This document shows, piece by piece, positions 33,217-43,853 of a DNA stretch of 64,000 nucleotides. The notes beneath the pieces were generated by a model, which had not been told where the DNA came from, did no database searches, and saw nothing but the letters and a program-made list of their open reading frames with translations. How positions within the stretch are numbered: the stretch's first letter is position 1; every line of letters starts with the position of its first letter. The stretch is from Blasia pusilla (Eukaryota > Marchantiophyta > Marchantiopsida > Blasiales). Location of the stretch: assembly GCA_050084515.1 (NCBI GenBank), contig CM114271.1, forward strand, positions 7,440,001-7,504,000, written 5' to 3'. The position numbers were made by a program, and so were the translations under genes.

Positions 33217-34743
33217 ACATGAGAAAGATGTCAGGGGGCTGGTGGGAATGCATTGTTTGCAGGTAGGCAAGCGAGTTGCCTCGGTGGGGAGCTGTGGAGA
33301 TGCCGATTGACATTTTTTTGTTGGTCATTTTGTGTTCAGAAGGCCGTGCACGGAAGCACTGTCCATTTTTTGCAGATTTCTTTGGTGCACATTGACGCAA
33401 GACAGAAGCCGCATATAGCATGCGGTGTGGCATTGAGTGTACGCAAGCGGGTGTGTCGAGAAAGAGCAAGAAGAAGTTGCAGTCACCTTGAGGAGGTCGG
33501 CTAGGCCAGGTTAGGTTGTAGCCTCCTAGGGCATGTTTTAGGTCATTGTAGAGTTGCCGGGACCGGGAGTGAGGGTCGTCGGGAGGGCGGTGAGCACGGC
33601 CGCAAAACCACCCCCCCTGCAGTTTGGGAGGCGCCCCCCCCCCCCAACACTTGGGAGGCGTGCATAGGGTCGCTCGTCCCCCTTCTCTACACACGTGCAT
33701 AGGGATGTGGGCCAAGGGCCTGACGACCCCTCCCCCCCGCCCCACTTTTTGCGGACGTGGTCGGCGCCAACTTCGGGAGCGCCGTGGTTGGCGCCTCTCA
33801 CCCAATGTGGTAGCAGGATAGGGTGTACATCGTAGCGGTGAAGGAGACGTGGTAGCAGGGAAGGAGACGTAGTAGCGGTGCGGGCAACGTGGTAGACGGG
33901 CTGACATGGTTGAGTTCAGACAGAGTGGAGTAAGGTTACATGGCACGTTTGGGGATGGACGGAGAGGTGTGCGCGACGTGATGTTTTTCGGGCATGGTTG
34001 GGATTTGTGAGAGTTGCGATGGAGACATACACGTTGATGCTCACGGGAGGTTTGACGTGTGTGCGAGGAGATGGTTGTGCTACGGAGGTTGTCATGCCAC
34101 ACGTATGGAGTGGATGTTGACGGTGTAGTAGGTTGGTGGGCGTGATCAAGTTACCCATTCGAGTCCCTTTTCTCGCACTTATCTTCTGTGATTGAGAGTG
34201 CTAGGTATCGGGTGGTAGTTGGTGCTAGATGGATGCAGTGATGGTGACGAGTGTAGACTCTTTTCATGTGTAGCATGTTGGTCGATATACGGCGGTTGCC
34301 GAGTAGGGGTCGCATGTATGACCTGAGCGTGTCGATAGGTTAGGTGAGTTAGTAGGAGGCTCATGGTGAGCCTCAGTGTTTAGTGTGCGTGAGGTTGGGT
34401 GTGTCATCACGAGATTGATGTTAGCATAGGTGAGCTAGTGAGGAGTGTGGGAGACTCTTGGTGAGTCTGAGTGCTTGAGCGGGTGAGATAGGTCATCACG
34501 GTGTTCTTCCACGGTTCAAAAGAACAGGGTAGTGCGAGCAGTAGTAGTGGTGTGACACATAGTGGACTGAGATACCGAGGGGTTATGAGTGAGGAGCTAC
34601 CTCGACATCCATTCGTGGCTAGATCGTCATCACTAGACATTGGGTTTGGTGATGAGATTGCAGACACAGGCAGTATCACTTGGCACGAGATGGACGACAT
34701 GGGCCATCGGGGCATACGTCATTTCTCAGGGTGGGCACCATTG
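33217..34743 (+). other. Leader of copy B, C-rich
   Basis: About 1.5 kb between the 5' end and gag. The segment near 33220-33300 (GTTTGCAGGTAGG) aligns with the leader of the third copy (58500-58580). C-runs at 33610-33617, 33633-33645 and 33724-33740 are notable. The minus-strand open frame here is proline-rich and looks like a by-product of composition. A ~60-bp imperfect repeat with GTGAGCC/GTGAGTC occurs near 34330-34500. Confidence 0.5.
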
Positions 34744-34869
34744 AATTAGATGATTTTATCCAGGATTTCGACAAGTGGTGCGACTTCCAAGAGATACAGA
34801 CCCCGACACGGTTCAACCCTTTCATGGCATGGAAAGGGTTGTTCTAGCACTTGGAGGGTCCTCCGATGG

Positions 34870-36126
34870 TGTGATACCCACAATTTTGTAATCTTGAAGA
34901 ATATATCTTTTTATTCAACGAAGACTCTTGTATAGTATGATTTTGATTATGATTATCTATTATTATGAAGAAGAATAAGTGAATCACCAAGCTCCCAAGA
35001 CAAGGCAGAGAGATGGAAGATCAAGGATTTGCCTTAGAGGAGAATCAAAAGCTGTAACGAAGTATAAAGGATCAACGTGAAGCTCAGCGAAGCTTAACAA
35101 AGTCTAACGAAGCTCAACTAAGCTCTATATACGAAGTACCTCGCTCTTGACCGAAGAGCGAAGCACGAAGAGCGAAGAGCGAAGCACGAAGAGCGAAGAG
35201 CGAAGCACGAAGAGCGAAGAGCGAAGCACGAAGAGCGAAGAGCGAAGCACAAAGACGAAGAAGAATGAAGAACTCCGTCCTGCGGAAATTTAGCGCAGCG
35301 AAGCTCCGCATGATTGTGATTCGAACCGACACATAGTTTAAACAATTAGACTAGGAAAGGGCGCGACCCTTTGTATCAAATTGGTAGTTAGAACAATTTT
35401 GTACCGCGGATTCACAGGGATCGTAGGAAAAGCTAAGAGAACCATAGATCTAGGTAGTTACAGATATTGAAGAGACACCAACTTCATCAAGAACGCTTCG
35501 CATCATAGAAACGCTCCTACTCTCGAGAATATTTAAGAAACAGGACAGAAGCTATCATTATCATTCGCTCATGACGTCCTTATGCTATAGGAATGGTCCG
35601 AGCAAGAGAGTTGTACCCTCTCGAGCTTGTATATACTTTAAAGTCTTCCAATTCTTGATGGAGTAGTAAAGCATTCATTCATTCATTCTGATGTGCGATG
35701 CTTATGTCTGAATACTCTTTTTGGGTCTGCCGAGTGAAGAGTGAATCAGGCGAACCTTTCTCATCAATGGAATAATCAACATAAAGTTGTATGAAATCTG
35801 TTTGACAGAGAGTAACCTGCCCCGACGGATTGAGTTCCGAAAGTAGGAGAAGCCAGTTTTATTGTTGAGGTCTCTGTGAGGTTCCGAGATGTCGAGAGAA
35901 CAAATTGCCTGAGCGTACTTTAAACTCCACTCGAGAGAATTGAAGAAGAAAACATAGGTACTAAAAAAGATCGGAAGATGTTACTGGAATACTACATTTG
36001 AATTACATAATCAATTACACTTTTACAACGTAATCATCACTTTATACTCTCTTTTCATCCAACAATGATCCTCTTGGGGATCGAACTCTACAATTGACTG
36101 TAAATCAAAAACACTTAGACATTACA
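34870..36126 (+). mobile_element. Solo LTR of the TR-GAG family inside copy B gag
   Basis: 1257 bp from TGTGATACCC to ACATTACA, flanked by GATGG (34865-34869) and TATGG (36127-36131), a 5-bp duplication with one mismatch. Removing it restores a gag reading like that of the third copy (P-M-D-D-Y). It belongs to the same LTR family as 47960-49194 and 50356-51575. Confidence 0.9.
35152..35250 (+). repeat. 21-bp minisatellite in the solo LTR
   Basis: Unit GAAGAGCGAAGAGCGAAGCAC repeated about 4.5 times, nearly perfectly. It is preceded by related AACGAAGCTCAAC-type repeats (35060-35120). Other LTRs of the family lack this exact array. Confidence 0.88.
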
Positions 36127-37733
36127 TATGGATGACTATATGGAGATTCAATCATTATATTTAGTAGAGATCGATGCCTGGAGGATGTATTAGGCTCTAG
36201 GGTATGTGTCCTCTAGTGGTCGCGAGGCATATGATGGGATCGTGAGAGGAGAGAGACCCACACCATCAACCCGGAGACTAGATGGAGAGGAGGGCAGTGA
36301 GATAGGTGATGTGGCAGAGACCTCTAGTGGTAGAAGGCCACCCAGCTTCAATCCCATAGTGGAGTTCTTCCAACAGTTGGGGAAGAGCTACCAGGGCGTA
36401 TGCACCAACAAGTTGAAGCGTCTATAAGATTTTCAGCGACGATCGGGTGAGAGTCTGAGAGAGACATTCACACGCATGAGGAGGCTGATCATTGCTACGT
36501 ACGAAGTGATTGAGGCGTAGTGAGTCTATTATTGGTATAGGGTTCTGGATTGAGAACTATGGAGGAGAGTCTGAGAGGCGGTGCTGATTCACACAGCGAA
36601 GCCCACATTGAAGGTGGTCTTTGAGTTTTCTGAGCGTATTGAGCTCAACATGAGTGAGGAGCAGGTAGTAACCGCCGGATTTTCTCGAGAGTCGACGGGT
36701 CCACGAGCGACGGTGACCCCACAGGTGCCACAGCGAGCACTAGTACCACGGGAGCAAGCCAGTGTCCCCAGAGAGTAGGCCCCGTACCGTGAGCCTATGA
36801 GGCAATGACCCGCACCTACATATGTTGCCCAACAGGGACCGATGTTGTCTTGTTGGACATGTGGAGGGGCCCATAGGCAAAGAGACTACACACAACATGG
36901 GAGAGGACCACGAGCGCTTATGATTGCGCAGGAGTCATAGAGGATGGCCCCACCAGAGTACCAATGTGATTATTGCCACTAATATGGTCACACTAGGGAT
37001 AGATGTTTTAACCTTCGTCCAAAGGCACGTCCAGAGGTAGGCTGAGGGCTTGGGGGCGGTCATCTTGGAGGAGGTCGGGGAGTTCTTCCTGGACGTGGTG
37101 GTAGAGGACCACCACCAGCCAGAGGAGATGGAGCAGGAGCACCAAAGCCGGCACTTCTTTCAAGCATCAATCAGTTGGACCAGAGGATTGCAACCATGAC
37201 GATGATGCAGCTCAAGGAAGGTAGGGAGCTACGAGCAGCTAGTGTGGCTCCAACTTCTACCTCTTACCCTCACCTGGGTGAGGATCTTGCTAGTATGGGG
37301 TTTATGTGTAGTGCAGCTCAGGTTGAGGTAGCTGCAGTGGTGACTCAAGGTGCTACGAGAGGCACCAAGCCATCGAGAGGTGGAGTTGAGATTTACCCAC
37401 CAGAGGGGACCGATGGGCGGCAGGCCAGGGTTCCACAGTCATTCACATTGTCGGAGGCATTACACACACCATCGATGGTGCCTTGACGACCAGCAGTGCC
37501 TACAGCTCAGTCAGGTACGTTGACGTCACAATAAGTTGGAGTGACAACTCCTATGCCGGCTTGAGTGGAGTCAGTGTCCACCATAGTGTTGGAGGTGGGC
37601 ACCAGAGTGAGTTAGACTCCGCTATTTTCCGCCATAGAGTTGGCGCCGTTGGGAGTTGGACCAGTTGAGGTGTTCCGGCTAGCCGCCACATTGTGCGAGC
37701 GTAGAGAGGTGACTGCTTCTTGTTCAAAGGTAG

Positions 37734-38240
37734 TTGAGGAGGTGGTGGATCGGACTTGCCCTTAGAGCCGGTGCTCGGGACATCCCCATAGAGTCATGGC
37801 ATGCGGCGGTGGCGAAGTTGGTAGATATGCCGGCTCAACCAGCCATAGAGCGAGCAGTGGTGACACTTGGAGTAGTGTTACTGGATAATCGAGCTGGAGT
37901 ATTTCGCTTGGTTAGTCCGACGGGGATAGTTTACCACCGGCAGCGTATCCTACTTCATTCGAGAGGGCAACCCTTGATGTTAGGGAAGGCGGCGTGTTTA
38001 GTGTTGGGGTTACGGAAGGCCAACATTGAGACTTGTCCCTTCCAGATACAGACCTCGATTGGGAGCGTGTCACCCACACAGTATATGACTCGACAGGAGA
38101 TAGTTGTCAGAGTCCAACCAGAGCATGCGACGGATAGTGCTATGGTGCGCACACGTGCGATTACAACACCAGTTGAGTCGTATGATGTGTTGATGGGGAG
38201 TATAGTGTTATCTTCCCTAGGATTCATCCTTGACTTCTAG
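37734..38240 (+). pseudogene. Aspartic protease of copy B
   Basis: The 168-codon frame carries GVVLLDNRAGVFRLVS and the active-site region ILLHSRGQPLMLGKA, where copy A has LLDSGAQPLMLGK: the catalytic Asp is lost. Then SIGSVSPTQYMTRQEIVVRV and SYDVLMGSIVLSSLGFILDF follow as in copy A. It lies between gag and the methyltransferase. Confidence 0.83.
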
Positions 38241-38559
38241 GAGTGACCGTTGCTTATTGGCTAGGGTGGCGGTTAGTTGACGGGCAGATGAGTCAGTTAC
38301 CCATGCAGTTTGCGAGACAAGGTGGTTGAGTACGAGACGAGTCTGTGACCACGTTGGCAGCTTTTACAAGTAGTGTTAGTTGGCTAGGAGAGTTGTTGGA
38401 GGGGAACGCACATGCGGAGGATGTCCCAGTAACGGATAGTCCCACGGATAGACAGGCCATGGCGGATGTCTCTTCCCATGTTGGCAAGACCTCTTCACCA
38501 TTGTGGGGTACAACTCGAGAGCTATAGAGGATTGCCGACGACCTTGTCAGGCAAGCATG

Positions 38560-39645
38560 GAGTCATGCCTTTATCCCGAAGCAGCGAGAGTCAGGTGGCG
38601 ATCGGGTTCTTGGGTGGATACGTTCACCCCACTGGATACCACACCGATTGTGTGGCAGTGTCTAGAGGAGGGTGTTAGATCTCTTCAAAGGGATTAGCAC
38701 CGGATTGGATGCAATATTACAGGCTTGCATATGGGTGCATCAGTACCTTTATGTGGAGAGAGATGAGACCGTGCGGTGAGTATCATTGCGTCAAGTGGCG
38801 AGATTGCTCCAGAGGTATCCTGAGTTGTTTCCGGTATCTGCAGTACGTGGATATCATCATACACTACCCGCCAAAATCTCTTTGGTGGGGGCGCAGGATC
38901 TGGATAGAGTTGGCACCATTCATTTGGTGATTGTTGGATGGCCATGTCAAGGTCATTCATCAGCTGGCCGAGGATTTGGATTGCAGGATCTGAGGTGAAG
39001 GATGTTTTGGGAGATGCTACCAGTAGTACGGCACTTGCAGGAGAATCGGCATATTCTCCGGCATATATTTTGGAGAACTTTCCATTTTTGGGAGACACTC
39101 ATGCACGTGTGATGACGAGTGTGCATCAAGTGAGGTCTTGGTTGGGACCTACTCTGTTGCTAGATGCAGCGATAGTTGGATCACGCGCCCATCATCCATG
39201 ATTGTGGTGGACAAACCTGATACCATCAGAGGTATTGAGTCGAGTATACGATGGAGTCCAAAGAGCACCACATCTCACAATGGATGCTATTTTGGGCTCA
39301 GGACGTCAATCTCAAGTGGTGACGCAGGCTGATAAACCACCGTTGGCGATGGCCAATAGGGTGGGGGAGTTGAGGGTAGCCTTACCTACGTTCGTGAGCT
39401 TCCAAGCATCCCATGCCTTTTATCAAGGAGGTCCAGGCATGATTTGGGATGAGGTGACCCAAGCATTAGAGGAGCCTATAGCAGATGAGTGTGAGCGCGC
39501 TATGAGGTTTGCTACAGGTACTACAGCGGAGCCAAGTATGACTGAGGCATCCGAGAGACAGGTGTTGGGGCAGGTGATGGACCTCAACTGTCTCACATGG
39601 ATAGTCAACCTAGGTATGGCTAAGCAGAGATGGATGCGAGTGTAA
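38560..39645 (+). pseudogene. DNMT3-like C5 cytosine methyltransferase domain of copy B
   Basis: Motif I is VLDLFKGISTGLDAIL (from 38672; the usual second Gly of DLFGG is Lys). Motif II is YLYVERDE. Motif IV is LVIVGWPCQGHSSAGRG, with the catalytic Cys codon at 38945-38947 intact. Motif VI is YILENFPFLGD (ENV in copy A). Then LLLDAAIVGSRAHHP-stop-LWWTNL, and the C-terminal MRFATGTT...RQVLGQVMDLNCLTWI. The linear order is that of DNMT3, unlike the permuted plant DRM. Stops interrupt it after motif II (DETVR), after GLQDLR and before LWWTNL, and one frameshift lies near 39035. A recruitment domain such as PWWP or ADD is not seen next to it. Confidence 0.9.
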
Positions 39646-39954
39646 TCCATGCCGTCACGTCCACGAGTTGGACCATTGCCTACATGCTTTGTACATGCAT
39701 TGGCTAGGGGCGGGACGAGGAGAGATAGAGACCTGTGGACTTCTTGGGATGTCGTTCGAGTGGAGAGTGAGAAGGCTAGAGTAGCACATGTTCCTTTTTT
39801 GGATGTGGAGCATGGTGTAGGAGGTTAGAGTGGACTGGCTATTGTGCAGGTGGCTAGGGTTGCTACATAGCAACCAAAGCCGTAGGTTGCGTCATCTCCG
39901 AGTGAGGTCGCGATGGAGACTGGGGAGCCTATGATAGGTCTCAAGTTGATAGGA

Positions 39955-40838
39955 AGAGAACGACGGTGAGTTCATAGGTTTCTGAGAGGGCATATCAATT
40001 TTTTTGCCTTTAGTATGAGAGACTTGGGTATATTGAAGGACCCTAGGATACGGATTGAGTTGGCTAGTGATACGCCAATCTTTCGTCAACCCTACAAGTA
40101 TTCTGATATGGAGCGAGCCCTGATTCAGAGCAAAAGTCAGGACTTGTTGGAGGTAGGACTTGTGGAGTTATCACATGGGGAGTATGCATCTGCCACAGTC
40201 ATGCCGGAAAAGAAGGATATGTATGGCAATTGGATGGATAGGCGGATGTGTGGAGATTACCGTCCTATCAATCGACAGACGAGGTCAGATCGGTACGCCA
40301 TCCTACTCGCGAGGAGATCTTTAATGTGGTAGGGCATGCAAAGATCTTCAATACTTTAGATCTCCGTAATGGCTATCATTAGCTTCCTATTAGGTTGGAG
40401 GAAAAGGAGAAGACAACATTCTGGGGGATAGATTGGTTCGGGAGAGATTGCTTGTATTAGTGGCGGTTCTTAACATTTGGGTTGAAGAACGCGCGTGCAG
40501 AGTTTCAAAGAGTGATGGATGGGATTTTGGCTGGCTTGGATTTTGTACGATGTTACATAGATGATATTCTTATCTTAAGTTCCACGGTTGAGGAGCATGA
40601 GCAACACCTGGAGGAGATATTTCGGCGATTGCAATTACATGGACTGAAGTTACATCCAGGCAAGTGCAGATTCTTTCAAGAGCAGATTGAGTACTTGGGA
40701 CACACCATATACCCGAGTGGGTTAGGCATTCAGCAGACAAAGGTAGAGGCTATTGCACAGATTCCATGCCCTACAGATGTGAGTCGAGTCCGACCATTTC
40801 AGGGACTGCCGAGCTTCTATTGACGGTATGTCAAGGGT
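39955..40838 (+). pseudogene. Reverse transcriptase domain of copy B
   Basis: Blocks in order: MRDLGILKDPRIRIELASDT, YKYSDMERALIQSKSQDLLE, GNWMDRRMCGDYRPINRQT, LDLRNGYH-stop-LPIRLEEKEK, LTFGLKNARAEFQRVMDGIL, and the catalytic RCYIDDILIL (YIDD codons 40554-40565). It continues as GKCRFFQEQIEYLGHTIYPS and ends PFQGLPSFY just before RNase H. Three in-frame stops are present. Family: Ty3/gypsy. Confidence 0.92.
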
Positions 40839-41501
40839 TTGAGTGCAATATCAAAGTCTTTGACCTTGTTGACGAGACTTGATCAGGTTTGGTTGTGGGG
40901 AGATGATAAGGAGCGACCATTTCAAGAGCTCAAGGACAGGTTGACTTCCTCACCCATTTTACAGAGACCGGTTAGGGGTCGCCCATTCCAGTTACATACG
41001 GATTGGAGCATGTTGGGTCTAGGAGCAATGCTTACTCAGAGGGACGACGAGGAGAGGGAGTTTGTTGTGGCTTACGTGAGCCGATCAAACAACATTGCAG
41101 AGGCAAACTACAGCTCTTACGAGGGAGAGTGCTTGGCTGCAATGTGGGCCGTGGCACATTTTAGGTGCTATTTATTCAGCAACCCTTTCACACTTATCAC
41201 TGATCATCAGCCGTTGAGGTGGTTGATGGAGTCCGACAAGCTTACGGGAAAGCTTGCAAGATGGACTCTATTACTACATCAGTATGAGTTTGAGGTGGTT
41301 CATAGACCATGTCAGCTGAACCAAGATGCGGATGGGTTGAGTCGTAACTCATATCCGAGTCGGAGAGATGAGGAGATGGTGCCCGGTTGGCATGCATCTG
41401 CCTATCTTTGTTGGTTGAATATGGTAGGTCAGCCACAGGTGATGACTCCAGTGGTGGGGTTGGATGATGAGTCTTTGGGTCCGAAGGTCGAAGGTCAGTG
41501 A
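40839..41501 (+). pseudogene. RNase H domain of copy B
   Basis: A 220-codon open stretch: LHTDWSMLGLGAMLTQRDDE, then VVAYVSRSNNIAEANYSSYE, GECLAAMWAVAHFRCYLFSN, LITDHQPLRWLMESDKL, and QLNQDADGLSRNSYPS. It is gypsy-type and almost undamaged. It follows RT with only a stop at the boundary (40821-40823). Confidence 0.9.
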
Positions 41502-41599
41502 GGAGGCGACATGTGATCGTGATATCCATGACGACATGGAGGTTGTGGAGTTGTTGCGCATTGGCGTCATAGCGAGCATAGTGAGTACTAGGGAGCGGG

Positions 41600-42475
41600 A
41601 TCGGATCCTATAGAGAGCCATGAGGTTCAGGTGGGAGGGGACTCACATTTTTTGGGTATGGAGAAATGGTAGGATACGAGTGGTACCTCATCCTTCCCAT
41701 CGAGCACGTGAAGTGCGACATACCCATGAGGAGTTGGGGCATTTTGGAGTAAAGCGTACTTACAGCTTACTCCACGTTTAGTATTGGTGGCGCGGCATGC
41801 ATACTAGGGTAGAGCAGTTTGTGGCCAGATGTATGGTATGTGATAGAGTGCGAGCATCCTTCAATGCTCCCACTCCGCAGTTACATCCTTTGCCGATTAT
41901 GGATTTAGGTTATCGGTGGAGTTTAGACTTTGCGGGACCTTTGCCATTGACGAGGCATTATCACAGGTATGTGTTGGTCATGGTGGAGCATTTCTCCAAG
42001 TAGATAGAGTTGGTGGCACTACCGGACAAGGCGAGCAAGGGAAGAGCTTATGTGTTTCTAGATCGTGTGCTTAGTCACTTTGGTGCACCGGAGGAGGTGT
42101 TGATTGACCAGGGTACCGAGTTCAAGGGAGAGTTTCAGGCCTTGTGCGATCAGGCGCAGATAGATCACCACACCACATTGAGAGATCATCCTGCAGCGGA
42201 TGGGTTGGCAGAGAGAGTTGTACAAATAGTGAAGAGAGGATTGCGCAAGTATGGCTTGTGGCCAGGATAGTTGAGGGAGTGGGACCTACAGTTGCCATGG
42301 TTGGCTATGGGTTATCGCTTTAGTCAGCAGGCATCCTTGGAGTTATTTTCACCGTACTTTTTGCTCTTTGGGAGAGAGCCAGATTTACCTGCAGGTATTC
42401 TACGTGACATGCAAGAGATGTTAGATCTTGATGATCCAGATGTGTGGGTACAAGCGTGTTCTTAGAAAGCGGAGA
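41600..42475 (+). pseudogene. Integrase of copy B
   Basis: The zinc domain is HTHEELGHFGVKRTYSLL...VARCMVCDRVRAS (HHCC). The core shows the first Asp in WSLDFAGPLPLT, the second in DQGTEFKGEF, and Glu in DGLAERVVQIVKRGLRKYG, so the DDE triad can be read. Further on, PYFLLFGREPDLPAGILRD is a conserved post-core box. Stops at 41780, 42001 and 42268 break the frame. The enzyme would insert the DNA copy into the genome. Confidence 0.9.
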
Positions 42476-42639
42476 TTTTTTGTAGAGTTATGCTTGTGGC
42501 CTTTGAGAACTTAGCTATTGCTCAGCATAGAGATACATTGAGGTACGCGACCATTCGTGGAGGAGGTTATCGTCCAAGGATTAGGAGGTTTCATCTTGGA
42601 GATTACGTGTATTTATAGCAAGCGGTACCCACGACGCTA

Positions 42640-42965
42640 GATGTCACTGCAGGGCGCACGATCCTACGTGTGTGCGAGGTATTACCGACCGGAGTCCTCA
42701 TGTTGGAGGGACGGATGGTATGGTATGGAAGGATCATGTGCCCAATGGTACGCCATGTCATCTTCCAAACGTAGACGGGATAGTGGATCCGAGCTTGGCA
42801 CTGGAAGCTGCATGCTTGAGGTGTATGTTATGCGGATCTACGAGGGATGCAGCCACCATGTTGGTATGTGATGGTTTTTCTCGAGGGTGGCATATGTCAT
42901 GTCTCGACCCCCCCTCTTGATGTATTTCCGATAGGACGATGGATGTGTCTGAGATGTATAGAGGG
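42640..42965 (+). pseudogene. PHD finger at the C-terminus of copy B pol
   Basis: Zinc ligands appear in PHD order: CMLC (42822-42833), then MLVCDGFSRGWHMSCLDPP, then in the next frame GRWMCLRC. The pattern is Cys4-His-Cys3 with a Trp before the last Cys pair, as in PHD fingers that read histone tails. Ligand 4 is Phe (CDGF instead of CDGC), and a run of seven C at 42908-42914 shifts the frame by one base; both look like late damage. It sits where chromoviruses carry a chromodomain, just after integrase, so it may guide integration (inference). The stretch 42476-42640 before it is the degraded integrase tail. Confidence 0.78.
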
Positions 42966-42986
42966 TAGTAGGTCTTATGAGAGAGA

Positions 42987-43177
42987 TGTGATATTTTCTA
43001 TCTGGAGTTAGGGGGATCCAACTGCCAGCTAGGGGGGCAGTTGTGTGATCTCCATGTATATGTATGAGTTGATTTCTATACATATGTGGATCTACCCGTG
43101 TGTGGGGAAGATCGGTGTTGTGTGGTGTAGATGTGACCAGCGATTTATGTTGTGCAACGATATGTATGCGCACGACA
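42987..43177 (+). other. 3' terminal region of copy B
   Basis: It starts after the purine-rich TATGAGAGAGA. It contains a hairpin CAACTGCC...GGCAGTTG around a GGGG run (43018-43043) and ends GTATGCGCACGACA. The last ~50 bp match the right end of the insert in Copia F (28330-28382). It does not resemble 32747-33216 at the other end. Confidence 0.6.
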
Positions 43178-43390
43178 ACTTTCAGATATATGTTATGTTC
43201 CTGTTTCTTTCAGTTTTTCAGTGATAATTTTTGAGAGAATCTTATAGTGGTCATGTCTAACAACATGTCTAATTCTAACGTTCTTCTCACATTCAACCTT
43301 CCTCTATCATGCAACCTGTCAGATCGCGACAGGTTGCATGTAAGGATGATGCCTTCTATTTAGTTCATTCTCTCTCTTCATTTGTTATGT

Positions 43391-43752
43391 CATCAGACTT
43401 CTGACGTCTACCAACTTGTCGGATTGTGACAGGTTGGTAGGCTGATTGCTTCTATTTTCCTCTTAGTTTTACCTTCTAGGCTTTCTTGTTGGCTTCCTTT
43501 ACTTCTCACATGTGTGTTTAAACAAAGTTTCCAAATACCCATCAGCCTCGTAAAGACTCTATGTACCCATTCCTAAGCCAACATTTTTAACTGATTCGTG
43601 GCCTCTAGGTCTTCTGAGTCATTGTTGACAAGATTGGAATCCTACACTTTCTACCAAACTCGCCAGCCTGTCAACCTGTCATCTTTTTCAACTCATCAGC
43701 CTACCAATCCGTCACAATCCGACAGGTTGGTAGACGTCAGAAGTCTGGTGAC
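43391..43752. repeat. Inverted repeat with ~55-bp arms and nested palindromes
   Basis: 43391-43446 and 43695-43752 are near-complete inverted copies (arms run from CAGACTTCTGACGTCTACC to GGTTGGTAGGCTGAT). Each arm holds its own CTACCAAC...GTTGGTAG palindrome. The spacer is about 250 bp. Confidence 0.8.
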
Positions 43753-43802
43753 GTAACAAACGTTCATCTTTTTAAACATTGGTAAACAGTCTTACAGAGG
43801 AA

Positions 43803-43853
43803 GGAATTGAAAAAGATGACAGATAAATTCAAGATGTCATCTTTTTCAATTCC
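43803..43853. repeat. Perfect hairpin, 19-bp arms, 13-bp loop
   Basis: GGAATTGAAAAAGATGACA (43803-43821) and its exact complement TGTCATCTTTTTCAATTCC (43835-43853). It is in the non-coding 3' part of C0. It could fold in RNA; whether it is processed is unknown. Confidence 0.88.

Larger units (their letters stand above)
34744..37486 (+). pseudogene. Gag of copy B, split by a solo LTR
   Basis: The N-terminal part before 34869 matches the third copy (WCDFQEIQTPTRFNPFMAW versus WCDSQRARNSREFNPFTAW), and gag resumes at 36127. Later blocks: RPPSFNPIVEFFQQLGKSYQ (36330-36390) and FEFSERIELNMSEEQVVTAG. Two zinc knuckles follow: CWTCGGAHRQRDY, with its last Cys changed to Tyr, and CDYCH-stop-YGHTRDRC, canonical in spacing. 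A Met-rich segment LDQRIATMTMMQLK follows. At least six in-frame stops occur. Gag would form the capsid and bind RNA. Confidence 0.82.
32747..43177 (+). mobile_element. Methyltransferase-bearing Ty3/gypsy retroelement, copy B (near full length)
   Basis: Order on the plus strand: hairpin-rich 5' end, long leader, gag, protease, DNMT3-like methyltransferase, RT, RNase H, integrase and PHD finger, then a short 3' end GTATGCGCACGACA. ACTT (32743-32746 and 43178-43181) flanks it as a 4-bp duplication; the family insert in Copia F also has a 4-bp duplication. I find no long terminal repeat shared by the two ends. A 1257-bp solo LTR of another family interrupts gag (34870-36126). Many stops and some frameshifts are present, so it is not autonomous today. 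Confidence 0.85.

Noticed and set aside
33608-33740. G-quadruplex regulatory element
   Set aside because: G-runs are on the strand opposite to the element transcript and irregularly spaced; no functional support.
33215-34102. 295-codon proline-rich open frame on the minus strand
   Set aside because: It runs antisense to the C-rich leader of copy B, has low complexity and no domain; composition explains its openness.
35152-35250. CRISPR-like array
   Set aside because: It is a contiguous 21-bp tandem repeat with no unique spacers, in plant DNA.
32747-43177. DIRS-like tyrosine-recombinase element, because LTRs are not evident
   Set aside because: Copy B has a DDE integrase with an HHCC zinc domain and a target duplication; no tyrosine recombinase was seen.
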